The notes beneath the pieces were generated by a model, which had not been told where the DNA came from, searched no databases, and worked only from the letters and a program-made list of their open reading frames with translations. The position numbers were made by a program, and so were the translations under genes. This document shows, in pieces, positions 1 through 5,851 of a stretch of 10,272 bases of DNA. Where the stretch lies: positions 1-10,272 of the forward strand of contig DATAEK010000096.1 in the NCBI GenBank assembly GCA_036258055.1, written 5' to 3'. Numbering within the stretch: position 1 is the first letter of the stretch; every line of letters starts with the position of its first letter. This DNA is from DATAEK01 sp036258055 (GTDB lineage: Bacteria; Acidobacteriota; Vicinamibacteria; Vicinamibacterales; 2-12-FULL-66-21).

Positions 1-89
1 GCCTCGATGAAGTGCGCCAATGCTTCTGGCGACCGACCCGCCTCGCGAAGCGTGAGTGCGAGCGCGGTGAGGCCGAAGACGACGACCAT
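1..89 (-). CDS. Possible start of a leftward membrane-anchored protein (partial)
   Basis: On the minus strand a frame is open from position 140 down to the window edge. From an ATG at 89-87 (a GTG at 95-93 is an alternative) it encodes a hydrophobic stretch rich in Val, Leu and Ala (MVVVFGLTALALTL), followed by a charged segment ending in LAHFIEA. This looks like a membrane helix or signal anchor followed by a soluble region, so it could be the N-terminus of a gene that continues to the left. The codons before the ATG (IWVLVA) are also hydrophobic, so the helix may begin earlier. I see no clear ribosome-binding site and cannot name a family. The frame differs from that of the neighbouring broken gene, so it is not simply that gene's tail. 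Only about 30 codons are visible. Confidence 0.3.
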   Translation of the reverse strand, partial: MVVVFGLTALALTLREAGRSPEALAHFIE

Positions 90-133
90 CGCCACAAGAA
101 CCCAGATCGCGGCCGGGCACTGTGTTGGCTCGG

Positions 134-553
134 CTATCTTCTATCAGACGCCGCTCTATCCCTATCTGCTCGCCGCAAGGCCGCTAACAGAAAGAGCTTG
201 CCGTTGCGCATCTCATACAGCAGGGCCTCTGGACGTTCGGGATCGAGCTGACCGTCCCTGACCAGTGCATCTTTGACGTAGTGCACGCCCATCGCGCCTT
301 CCTGCGAACCGCTGACGCAGCCCAGTTATGGCAGGTAACCCATCGCCGTCGCGGCGTTGGCGTGGAGGAACTGTTCAGTCGCATTGCGCACGACGCGCAC
401 GAATTCCGGGGAGGCGTTGGGCCCGTGCGCCTCGTGGTCACCGTGGTTGCGCTGCGGGTCCGAACACACCGCAAGGAACGCATCGACCCTCTGTGCGAGC
501 GAGAGAACCAGGCCGATCGTGCTGGCGAGGAAGAAGTAACGAGCCAATCTCAC
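134..553 (-). pseudogene. Broken gene for a small secreted hypothetical protein (in-frame TAA and lost C-terminus)
   Basis: The start is a GTG at 553-551 with a strong GGAGGT ribosome site six bases upstream. The first ~25 residues (RLARYFFLASTIGLVLSLAQ, ending near VDA) form a signal peptide. After a His-rich segment comes NATEQFLHANAATAMGYLP, then an in-frame TAA at 328-326 (codon 76). The same frame continues with LGCVSGSQEGAMGVHYVKD, a DGQLDPERPEALLYEMRNGK segment and LFLLA. From memory, secreted hypothetical proteins of soil bacteria share this order: an ATEQF-type helix, a G-CVSG---GAMGxHY core and a PEALIYE segment, followed by about 60 more residues containing an HVWAW-NP motif. Here that tail is missing: family resemblance ends near 185-190 and the frame stops at 136-134. 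One nonsense change plus 3' loss indicates a pseudogene. A genuine 75-residue secreted product ending at 326 is possible but would lack the conserved core. Function of the family is unknown to me. Confidence 0.72.
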
Positions 554-559
554 GTGAAC

Positions 560-565
560 ACCTCC
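560..565 (-). promoter_or_regulatory. Shine-Dalgarno site of the broken secreted-protein gene
   Basis: On the minus strand the sequence reads GGAGGT, six bases before the GTG at 553-551. It decides the start of this short frame, since longer upstream extension of the frame is Arg/Pro-rich shadow sequence with no signal peptide. The ribosome site remains intact although the coding part is broken, which suggests recent decay. Confidence 0.7.
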
Positions 566-700
566 AAGGAATGCCCCGGACGCGAATCCGCGGCCCGGTC
601 GTCCGTCGTGGGCGCACACCTGCTGGAAGTGTAAAAAGCCGATCGATTCGGGGCATCGGGGACGAACCCTCACTTTGTGACGTCGAATCCCCCGAGACTC

Positions 701-715
701 GGCGGCGATGCCGCC
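701..715. repeat. Short palindrome, 6-3-6 (GGCGGC / GCCGCC)
   Basis: GGCGGC at 701-706 is matched by GCCGCC at 710-715 around GAT. It lies about 107 bases before the regulator's ATG. GC-rich palindromes this short occur by chance in such DNA, so the biological meaning is uncertain. Confidence 0.3.
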
Positions 716-741
716 CCCCTGAATGGCACGAACGACACAGT

Positions 742-756
742 CCAAAACTCTTTTGG
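742..756. promoter_or_regulatory. Short palindrome upstream of the regulator, 6-3-6 (CCAAAA / TTTTGG)
   Basis: CCAAAA at 742-747 and TTTTGG at 751-756 are perfect arms around CTC. It is one of few A/T-rich spots in the region and lies about 66 bases before the regulator's ATG. It could be an operator for autoregulation or part of a promoter. Its centre is 41 bases from that of the other palindrome (701-715), but the arm sequences differ. Confidence 0.35.
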
Positions 757-821
757 CATCCGTGCAGCAACAACTCGAGTACGTCGCTAGCGAGCGATTC
801 CCTGACAAGGAAGGCCGGACG

Positions 822-3446
822 ATGATCGTGTTCGAGCGTGATGAAGCGCTCGCGGCGCTGTCGCGCGCGTTGTCGGCGTCTCGTGCGCAAGGGCAGTTCG
901 CCGCGGTATCGGGCGAAGCTGGTGTCGGCAAGACGACGCTGCTCGAGGAGCTGGCGACGCGCGAGCGTCAGGCGGCACCGTTTCTCTGGGGCGCCTGCGA
1001 AGCACTCGGTACACCGCGGCCGCTCGGACCGCTGCTCGACATGGCGTCGGATCTGGGTCCGGAGTTCGAGGCGCTGTTTTCCGCCGGAGCACCCCGTCAT
1101 GAGGTGTTCGTCGCGTTCGTGGCAAGCCTGGCGAGGCGAACGGCGCCGACGGTCGTCGTCTTCGAGGATGTGCACTGGGCCGATGCCGCGACGCTCGATC
1201 TGCTTCGCTACCTGAGCCGACGGACCCATCGGTTTGCTGCGCTGATCGTCGTGACGTGGCGGGCCGACGAGGTGGGTGCGGATCACCCGCTCTACCGGGT
1301 GCTCGGTGAACTGCCCTCTGGCTCGACGCATCGCATCGGGCTTCACCCGCTGTCGCTCGACGCTGTGACACGGATGGCCGGCAGTACGCACGACGCCCAG
1401 ACCGTGTACGCGCTCACCGGCGGCAATCCGTTCTTCGTCACCGAAATCCTCCAAAGCGGCGGCGAGACCGTACCCGCGAGCGTGCGCGAGGCGATGCTGG
1501 CCAGGCGCGCGTCCCTGCCTGTCGAAGCACGCCAGGTTCTCGACTTCGTGTCGGTCGTTCCGGCGCGCGCGGAGATCGAACTTGTGCGCGCAGCCGTGGC
1601 GCCGGTCACCGAGATCGTCGTGCCCGCTGTGGAGGCCGGACTGTTGACCTTCGACGGTCGCGCACTCGGGTTCCGTCACGAGCTGGCACGGCTCGCGGTC
1701 CTCGAGTCGTTGCCGTTGCTGCGCGTGCAGGAATTGCATCGAACCGTCCTTGCCGCGTTGTCCGTGGTTGCCGATCGGCCGGGCGTGCTCGCGCGGCTCG
1801 TGCATCACGCGGTCGGCGCGGCAGACAGCGCCGCCGTGCAGCGCTACGCCCCCGCGGCGGCGCGGCAGGCGGCCGCCCTCGGTGCGCACCGTGAAGCAGC
1901 TGCACACTATCGAACGGCGCTCGCGTGGACCGAGGGGCTGGAAGCCTCCGCACGCGCGGAGATCGTGGACCTCCTGTCGTACGAGTGCTACCTCACCGGC
2001 GACATGGCGGCCGCTCGCGATGCGCGCGCCGAAGCGCTCGGTTTGTGGCGGCAGCTGGGCCTTCCGCGGGCGATCGGCCGGGACATCCGCTGGCTTTCTA
2101 GGCTGGCCTGGTTTCTCGGCGACCACGCCGAGGCCACCAAGCGGGCCAAGGAAGCGCTCGAAGTGCTGACGCCACTCGGCGAGGACGAGGAGCTGGCGAT
2201 GGCGCTCAGCAATCGATCGCAGCTCCACATGCTGGCCGACGAGCACGTCCGCTGCATCGAAGTCGGCGAGGTCGCGATCGAGATGGCGCGCCGGCTTGGA
2301 TCGGTCGACGTGCTCAGCCACGCGCTGAACAACGTCGGCGTGAGCCGGATGATCCTCGGCGACGCGTCGGGCCGCCAGGCGCAGGAAGAAAGCCTGGCGC
2401 TGGCGCTCGGTCACGATCTGCACGAACACGCCGCTCGGGCCTTCACGAACCTCGCAACCGCGAACATTCACATTCGCGACTACGCCTACGGCCGGCGATG
2501 GCTGAACACGGGCATCAGCTACTGCACCGAACGGGACCTCGATTCGTGGGCGCTCTACATCCTCGCCTGGCGCGGCCGGATGTTCGCCGAAACCGGCCGG
2601 TGGTCGGAGGCGGTGGACGACGTGACGGCGGTCATCAGGAGCGCCCGCGCCACCGTCGTCGCGAGGATTCCCGCACTGGCGACGCTCGGGCTGCTGCGCG
2701 CACGGCAGCGGGCACAGGACGCCGGAGTGCTGCTCGACGAAGCGCTGGCGCTCGCCGTGCCGACCGCCGAGCCGCAGCGTCTCGTGCCCGTGCGTGCGGC
2801 GCGAGCCGAGCTCGCGTTACTGCAGGGCCGTTGCGACGATGCCCGAGCCGAGGCCGAGGCGGGCATCGCGCTCACGTGCCCGCAGGATCTGTTCTGGGAC
2901 GTAGAGATGCTGCGCTACCTGAAATGGCGTGCGGAAGGCGGCATGCATGCGCCGCGCGATGCGTCAGTCTGCGCCGGACGCGGGCCGCACGGCATGCACA
3001 TGCGTGGCGACTGGCGGGCCGCGGCGGATGCCTGGGCGCGCATCGGATGCCCGTACGAGCGGGCCGAAGCGCTGGCTGACGGTGACGTCGCGGCCATGGA
3101 GGAAGCGCTCCAGGTATTCCTGGCGCTGGGCGCCGCCCCGGCCGCCGATCGCGTTCGTCAGGATCTGCGCCGCGTCGGCGTGACCCGGTTGCGGCGAGGA
3201 CCCCGCCCGAGCACGCGCGCACATCCGGCGGGATTGACCCGTCGTGAGTCCGAGATCCTCGCACTTCTCGCCCACCATTTGAGCAACCCGGAAATCGGCG
3301 AACGGCTGTTCGTGTCGCCCAAGACTGTCGAGCATCATGTCTCCGCGATTCTCGGTAAGCTCGAGGTGGCTACTCGCGACGAAGCCGTCCTCGAAGCCCG
3401 CCAGCGGGGATGGCTCGACGAATCGGCCGGCACTCGCACAAAATAG
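822..3446 (+). CDS. AAA ATPase / LuxR-type transcriptional regulator (STAND, MalT/LAL-like)
   Basis: An 874-residue signal-responsive transcription factor acting in the cytoplasm. The N-terminus (MIVFERDEALAAL) begins as usual in this family. An NTPase domain follows with Walker A GEAGVGKT at ~31-38 and Walker B VVVFEDVHWAD at ~111-121. A long Ala/Leu/Arg-rich helical region, probably TPR-like repeats, runs from ~330 to ~790. The C-terminus, from GLTRRESEIL at ~804 to ~865, is a LuxR (GerE) helix-turn-helix with NPEIGERLFVSPKTVEHHV. Known relatives bind ATP and an inducer, oligomerise and activate promoters. I chose ATG 822 because AAGGAAGG lies 7 bases upstream and the protein then starts in register with its family; the frame is open from 723, but those 33 residues look untranslated. 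The FAD oxidoreductase follows after 71 bases and is the likeliest target. The ligand is unknown. Confidence 0.9.
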   Translation: MIVFERDEALAALSRALSASRAQGQFAAVSGEAGVGKTTLLEELATRERQAAPFLWGACEALGTPRPLGPLLDMASDLGPEFEALFSAGAPRHEVFVAFVASLARRTAPTVVVFEDVHWADAATLDLLRYLSRRTHRFAALIVVTWRADEVGADHPLYRVLGELPSGSTHRIGLHPLSLDAVTRMAGSTHDAQTVYALTGGNPFFVTEILQSGGETVPASVREAMLARRASLPVEARQVLDFVSVVPARAEIELVRAAVAPVTEIVVPAVEAGLLTFDGRALGFRHELARLAVLESLPLLRVQELHRTVLAALSVVADRPGVLARLVHHAVGAADSAAVQRYAPAAARQAAALGAHREAAAHYRTALAWTEGLEASARAEIVDLLSYECYLTGDMAAARDARAEALGLWRQLGLPRAIGRDIRWLSRLAWFLGDHAEATKRAKEALEVLTPLGEDEELAMALSNRSQLHMLADEHVRCIEVGEVAIEMARRLGSVDVLSHALNNVGVSRMILGDASGRQAQEESLALALGHDLHEHAARAFTNLATANIHIRDYAYGRRWLNTGISYCTERDLDSWALYILAWRGRMFAETGRWSEAVDDVTAVIRSARATVVARIPALATLGLLRARQRAQDAGVLLDEALALAVPTAEPQRLVPVRAARAELALLQGRCDDARAEAEAGIALTCPQDLFWDVEMLRYLKWRAEGGMHAPRDASVCAGRGPHGMHMRGDWRAAADAWARIGCPYERAEALADGDVAAMEEALQVFLALGAAPAADRVRQDLRRVGVTRLRRGPRPSTRAHPAGLTRRESEILALLAHHLSNPEIGERLFVSPKTVEHHVSAILGKLEVATRDEAVLEARQRGWLDESAGTRTK

Positions 3447-3461
3447 GGGGCACTCCCCTAT
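3443..3461. promoter_or_regulatory. Perfect inverted repeat ATAGGGG-N5-CCCCTAT, candidate operator
   Basis: The 7-bp arms at 3443-3449 and 3455-3461 match perfectly around GCACT, and the TAG stop codon of the regulator gene (3444-3446) lies inside the left arm. A possible -10 element, TACGAT, is at 3484-3489. If it is used, transcription would start near 3496 and the repeat would be centred near -44, where LuxR-type activators of class II promoters bind. No good -35 hexamer is present, as expected for an activator-dependent promoter. No T-tract follows, so it is a poor terminator. Binding by the LuxR-type regulator encoded just upstream is inferred, not shown. Confidence 0.5.
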
Positions 3462-3517
3462 ATGCTGCCCCGGCGCGGTCCCTTACGATCGGTCTGTCAT
3501 TCACGACGGAGGTCATC

Positions 3518-4876
3518 ATGTCTGTAGCCGCCACCATCGAACAGCTCGCGCCAAGCTTCACCGGCCAGCTGCTGCAGTCGTCGGATCCCGGATACGACGA
3601 CGCGCGTCAGGTTCACAACGGGCTGGTCGACAAGCGGCCCCAGATCATCGCGCGATGCCGGGGCACCGCCGACGTCGCGGAAGCCGTCAAGCTGGCGCGT
3701 ACGCTCAACCTCGAGATTGCCGTCCGCGGCGGCGGTCACAACGTCGGTGGACGCGCCACGATCGATGACGGCCTCATGATCGATCTCGCGCCGATGAAGG
3801 GCATCCACGTCGATCCGGCGAAGCGCACAGCGCGCGCGCAGGGCGGCGTCCTCTGGAAAGAGTTCAATCGTGAAACCCAGCTTCACGGTCTGGCCACCAC
3901 CGGCGGCGTCGTCGGCACCACTGGCATCGCCGGACTGACACTCGGCGGCGGCCTCGGGTGGCTAATGCCGAAATACGGATTGGCCCTCGACAACCTGAAG
4001 TCGGCAGAAATCGTCATGGCCGACGGGACAGTGCGGCGCGCCGCGGCCGACGAGAACCCCGATCTGTTCTGGGCCATTCGCGGTGGCGGCGGCAACTTCG
4101 GCATCGCCGCATCGCTCGAGTACACGCTGCACCCGGTAGGACCGACGATTGCCGGTGGGCTGGTCGCGCACCCGTTGCAGAAGGCGCGCGACGTGCTTCG
4201 CTTCTTCCGTGAGACCTGCGCGACGCTGCCGGACGAGATGATGATGGCGGCCGGGCTCCTGACGGGACCAGACGGTTCGACCAAGCTGGTCGGCATGCTC
4301 GCGGCACACGCCGGATCGCTCGCGCAGGGCGAAGCGGCCGTCAAGCCGATCAAGGCATTCGGATCGCCGGTCCTGGACGCCATGGGTCCGATTTCGTACT
4401 GCCAGCAGAACGGCCTGCTCGACGCGTCGCTCCCCAAAGGCGCGCTCAACTACTGGAAGTCCCAGTTCGTGACCGATCTCAGTGATGACTGCATCGCCGC
4501 GATGGTCGACGGCTTTTCTGCGTGCCCGTCGCCGATGAGTCAGATCGTGATCGAGCACTTCCATGGTGCGGCCAGCCGCGTTCCCGTTCAGGACACCGCG
4601 TGCTCGATGCGCATCACCGGGTTCAACGTGGTCCTCATCTCGCAGTGGCAGGACCGCCGGGAGAATGACAAACACATCGCCTGGTGCCGCCAGATGTATG
4701 CCGCGCTCGGACCGTATCTGGGCAGCATGCGCTACGTGAACTACCTGGATCACGACGAGGCCGGCGATCCAGCCGCGGTCGCCTACGGCGCGAACTACGC
4801 GCGGCTGCGCGACCTCAAGACCAAATACGATCCGGACAACCTGTTCCACGTCAACATCAACATCCGTCCGCGCTGA
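3518..4876 (+). CDS. FAD-linked oxidoreductase, berberine bridge enzyme (BBE)-like / PCMH family
   Basis: A 452-residue soluble flavoenzyme. ATG 3518 is chosen for GGAGGT four bases upstream; the longer open frame from 3410 overlaps the regulator. The PCMH-type FAD-binding domain spans ~35-210: RGGGHNVGG at 70-78 carries the His (H74) that links covalently to the flavin in this family, and GLATTGGVVGTTGIAGLTLG at ~124-143 with GGGLGWL contacts the cofactor. The second, cysteinyl attachment site of plant BBE aligns with V132, so a single His link is predicted. The C-terminus (YGANYARL...KYDPDNLFHVNINI) is the BBE domain. Relatives oxidise sugars, alkaloids or polyketide-type alcohols with O2; the substrate cannot be read from sequence. 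No signal peptide is seen, so it is probably cytoplasmic. It is likely controlled by the regulator upstream. Confidence 0.9.
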   Translation: MSVAATIEQLAPSFTGQLLQSSDPGYDDARQVHNGLVDKRPQIIARCRGTADVAEAVKLARTLNLEIAVRGGGHNVGGRATIDDGLMIDLAPMKGIHVDPAKRTARAQGGVLWKEFNRETQLHGLATTGGVVGTTGIAGLTLGGGLGWLMPKYGLALDNLKSAEIVMADGTVRRAAADENPDLFWAIRGGGGNFGIAASLEYTLHPVGPTIAGGLVAHPLQKARDVLRFFRETCATLPDEMMMAAGLLTGPDGSTKLVGMLAAHAGSLAQGEAAVKPIKAFGSPVLDAMGPISYCQQNGLLDASLPKGALNYWKSQFVTDLSDDCIAAMVDGFSACPSPMSQIVIEHFHGAASRVPVQDTACSMRITGFNVVLISQWQDRRENDKHIAWCRQMYAALGPYLGSMRYVNYLDHDEAGDPAAVAYGANYARLRDLKTKYDPDNLFHVNINIRPR

Positions 4877-4886
4877 ATACAGCGCG
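4869..4886. terminator. Small stem-loop over the oxidoreductase stop codon
   Basis: CGCGCTG (4869-4875) and CAGCGCG (4880-4886) form a perfect 7-bp GC-rich stem with the four-base loop AATA. The TGA stop codon (4874-4876) sits at the top of the stem. No T-run follows, so if it acts in termination it is not a classical intrinsic terminator; it could instead protect the mRNA 3' end. Confidence 0.35.
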
Positions 4887-4931
4887 TTGATGACCGAGGA
4901 TTCCTCGCAGCACGGAGACAAAGAGACACCC

Positions 4932-4970
4932 AATCCTGGATCGGGTGAGTCCGCTGCCCGATCCAGGATT
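4932..4970. terminator. Strong 14-bp hairpin, likely terminator or mRNA-stabilising element
   Basis: AATCCTGGATCGGG (4932-4945) is perfectly complementary to CCCGATCCAGGATT (4957-4970) across an 11-base loop. It is the strongest hairpin I noticed in the window and lies 55 bases after the oxidoreductase stop, 85 bases before the next start. No T-tract follows on either strand, so intrinsic termination would be atypical. It marks a plausible boundary between the regulator/oxidoreductase unit and the genes to the right. Confidence 0.55.
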
Positions 4971-4979
4971 CCATAGGCC

Positions 4980-4989
4980 GAACGCGTTC
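4980..4989. repeat. 10-bp palindrome GAACGCGTTC
   Basis: A perfect self-complementary decamer lying 65-75 bases before the FkbM-like ATG. It could be an operator half-site pair; one such palindrome in this much sequence can also be chance. Confidence 0.25.
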
Positions 4990-5054
4990 TTCTCGCCCTC
5001 GCACGCGTGCCGACAGAGGTTCGTCGCCCAACGCCTGGACTACACTGGTTGGCG

Positions 5055-5813
5055 ATGCGCCCGGTTCGTTCAGTCCTGATTCTGATCCTATCTCTGCTTG
5101 CGGGCAGCGCCGCGGCCCTCCTGACCCATCGGCTGGTTGCCTCGCGCGCCGAGGATCCGAACGCCTTGCCCCGCGGCGCCCGTTACCTCGAAGCCGCCTA
5201 CGGTCCGGCGCGGTACTCGCAGTTCGCCGAGGAATGGATCATCCGGGACTTCTTCCAGGATCGCCGCAACGGCGTATTCGTGGACGTCGGCGCCAATCAC
5301 TACCGCGACTCGAGCACCACCTACTACCTCGAGAAGAATCTCGGCTGGTCGGGTCTCGCCGTCGAACCGCTGTCTCAGTTCGAAGCGGACTACAAGCGGT
5401 ATCGTCCGAAGACGAGGTTCGCCGCGTTCTTCGTGTCCGATGTGTCAGACGAGACCGCGAAGATGTACGTGCTCGACGCGCACACCGTCGTCAGCTCCGC
5501 GGACCGGAAGTTCACCGAGCGGACCGGCGCGAATCCGAAGGAAATCGTCGTCCCGACGATTACGCTGAACGATTTGCTGCCGAAGCACGGCATCGATCGG
5601 ATCGACTTCCTGTCGATGGACATCGAGCTGTCGGAGCCGAAGGCGCTGGCCGGGTTCGACGTACGCCGTTTTCGTCCGCAGCTCGTGTGCATCGAGGCGC
5701 ACGACGAGGTACGGCAGCAGATCCTCGACTACTTCGCGCGCAACGGCTACGTCATGGTCGGCAAGTACATGCCCGCGGACGAGCACAATCTGTATTTCAT
5801 GCCGCTTAGATAG
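5055..5813 (+). CDS. FkbM-family methyltransferase-like protein with N-terminal membrane anchor
   Basis: A 252-residue protein with a predicted SAM-dependent methyltransferase fold. Residues ~4-25 (VRSVLILILSLLAGSAAALL) form a signal anchor or signal peptide, placing the catalytic part outside the membrane if it is exported, which is unusual for a SAM-using enzyme. The SAM motif I is VFVDVGANHY at ~74-83, with an acidic AVEP at 102-105 at the end of the next strand. The FkbM signature region is DFLSMDIELSEPKALAGFD at ~184-202, then LVCIEAH at 210-216. ATG 5055 puts the hydrophobic segment at the N-terminus; a GTG at 5007 in the same frame would add 16 polar residues and has no clear ribosome site. 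ATG 5055 also lacks a good one. Relatives O-methylate sugars or natural products; the substrate here is unknown. Confidence 0.82.
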   Translation: MRPVRSVLILILSLLAGSAAALLTHRLVASRAEDPNALPRGARYLEAAYGPARYSQFAEEWIIRDFFQDRRNGVFVDVGANHYRDSSTTYYLEKNLGWSGLAVEPLSQFEADYKRYRPKTRFAAFFVSDVSDETAKMYVLDAHTVVSSADRKFTERTGANPKEIVVPTITLNDLLPKHGIDRIDFLSMDIELSEPKALAGFDVRRFRPQLVCIEAHDEVRQQILDYFARNGYVMVGKYMPADEHNLYFMPLR

Positions 5814-5818
5814 ACTCG

Positions 5819-5846
5819 TTCGGCGCTCGGCGCTCGGCGTTCGGAG
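5819..5846. repeat. Four tandem heptamers, consensus YTCGGCG, overlapping the hydrolase ribosome site
   Basis: Four consecutive 7-base units start at 5819, 5826, 5833 and 5840. Units 2 and 3 are identical (CTCGGCG), unit 1 is TTCGGCG and unit 4 is TTCGGAG. The single change in the last unit creates GGAG (5843-5846), five bases before the ATG of the hydrolase. The array fills most of the 38-base gap between the FkbM-like gene and the hydrolase. Confidence 0.75.
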
Positions 5847-5851
5847 CCAAC

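Larger units (their letters stand above)
554..821. other. Divergent intergenic region
   Basis: This stretch separates the leftward secreted-protein remnant from the rightward regulator gene, so promoters in both directions are expected here. I could not identify convincing -35/-10 pairs. The structure I can see is two short perfect palindromes (701-715 and 742-756) and an 8-bp complementary pair 70 bases apart (ATGCCCCG at 571-578 and CGGGGCAT at 649-656), which may be chance. The regulator's frame is open from 723, but the translated residues before 822 do not resemble the family. Confidence 0.5.

Noticed and set aside
723..821. N-terminal extension of the regulator to an ATG at 723
   Set aside because: The 33 extra residues do not resemble the family, whereas ATG 822 has AAGGAAGG at good spacing and puts the protein in register with relatives.
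7..825. Several overlapping plus-strand frames in the first 825 bases
   Set aside because: All are Arg/Ala/Pro/Ser-rich with no motifs; the minus strand there has a signal peptide, a ribosome site and a conserved core.
438..2471. Long minus-strand open frame (677 codons) antisense to the regulator gene
   Set aside because: Translation is low-complexity, rich in Arg, His and Gln, with no recognisable domain, and it overlaps a clear ATPase/LuxR gene. It is a codon-bias shadow typical of high-G+C DNA.
4895..4907. CGAGGA-T-TCCTCG palindrome after the oxidoreductase
   Set aside because: A one-base centre cannot form a hairpin loop as drawn, and a 6-bp arm is within chance; two better hairpins flank it.
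3962..4933. Minus-strand open frame of 323 codons antisense to the FAD oxidoreductase
   Set aside because: Shadow of a clearly real gene; no motifs, and the hydrophilic Arg/Val/Glu composition matches the other shadows.
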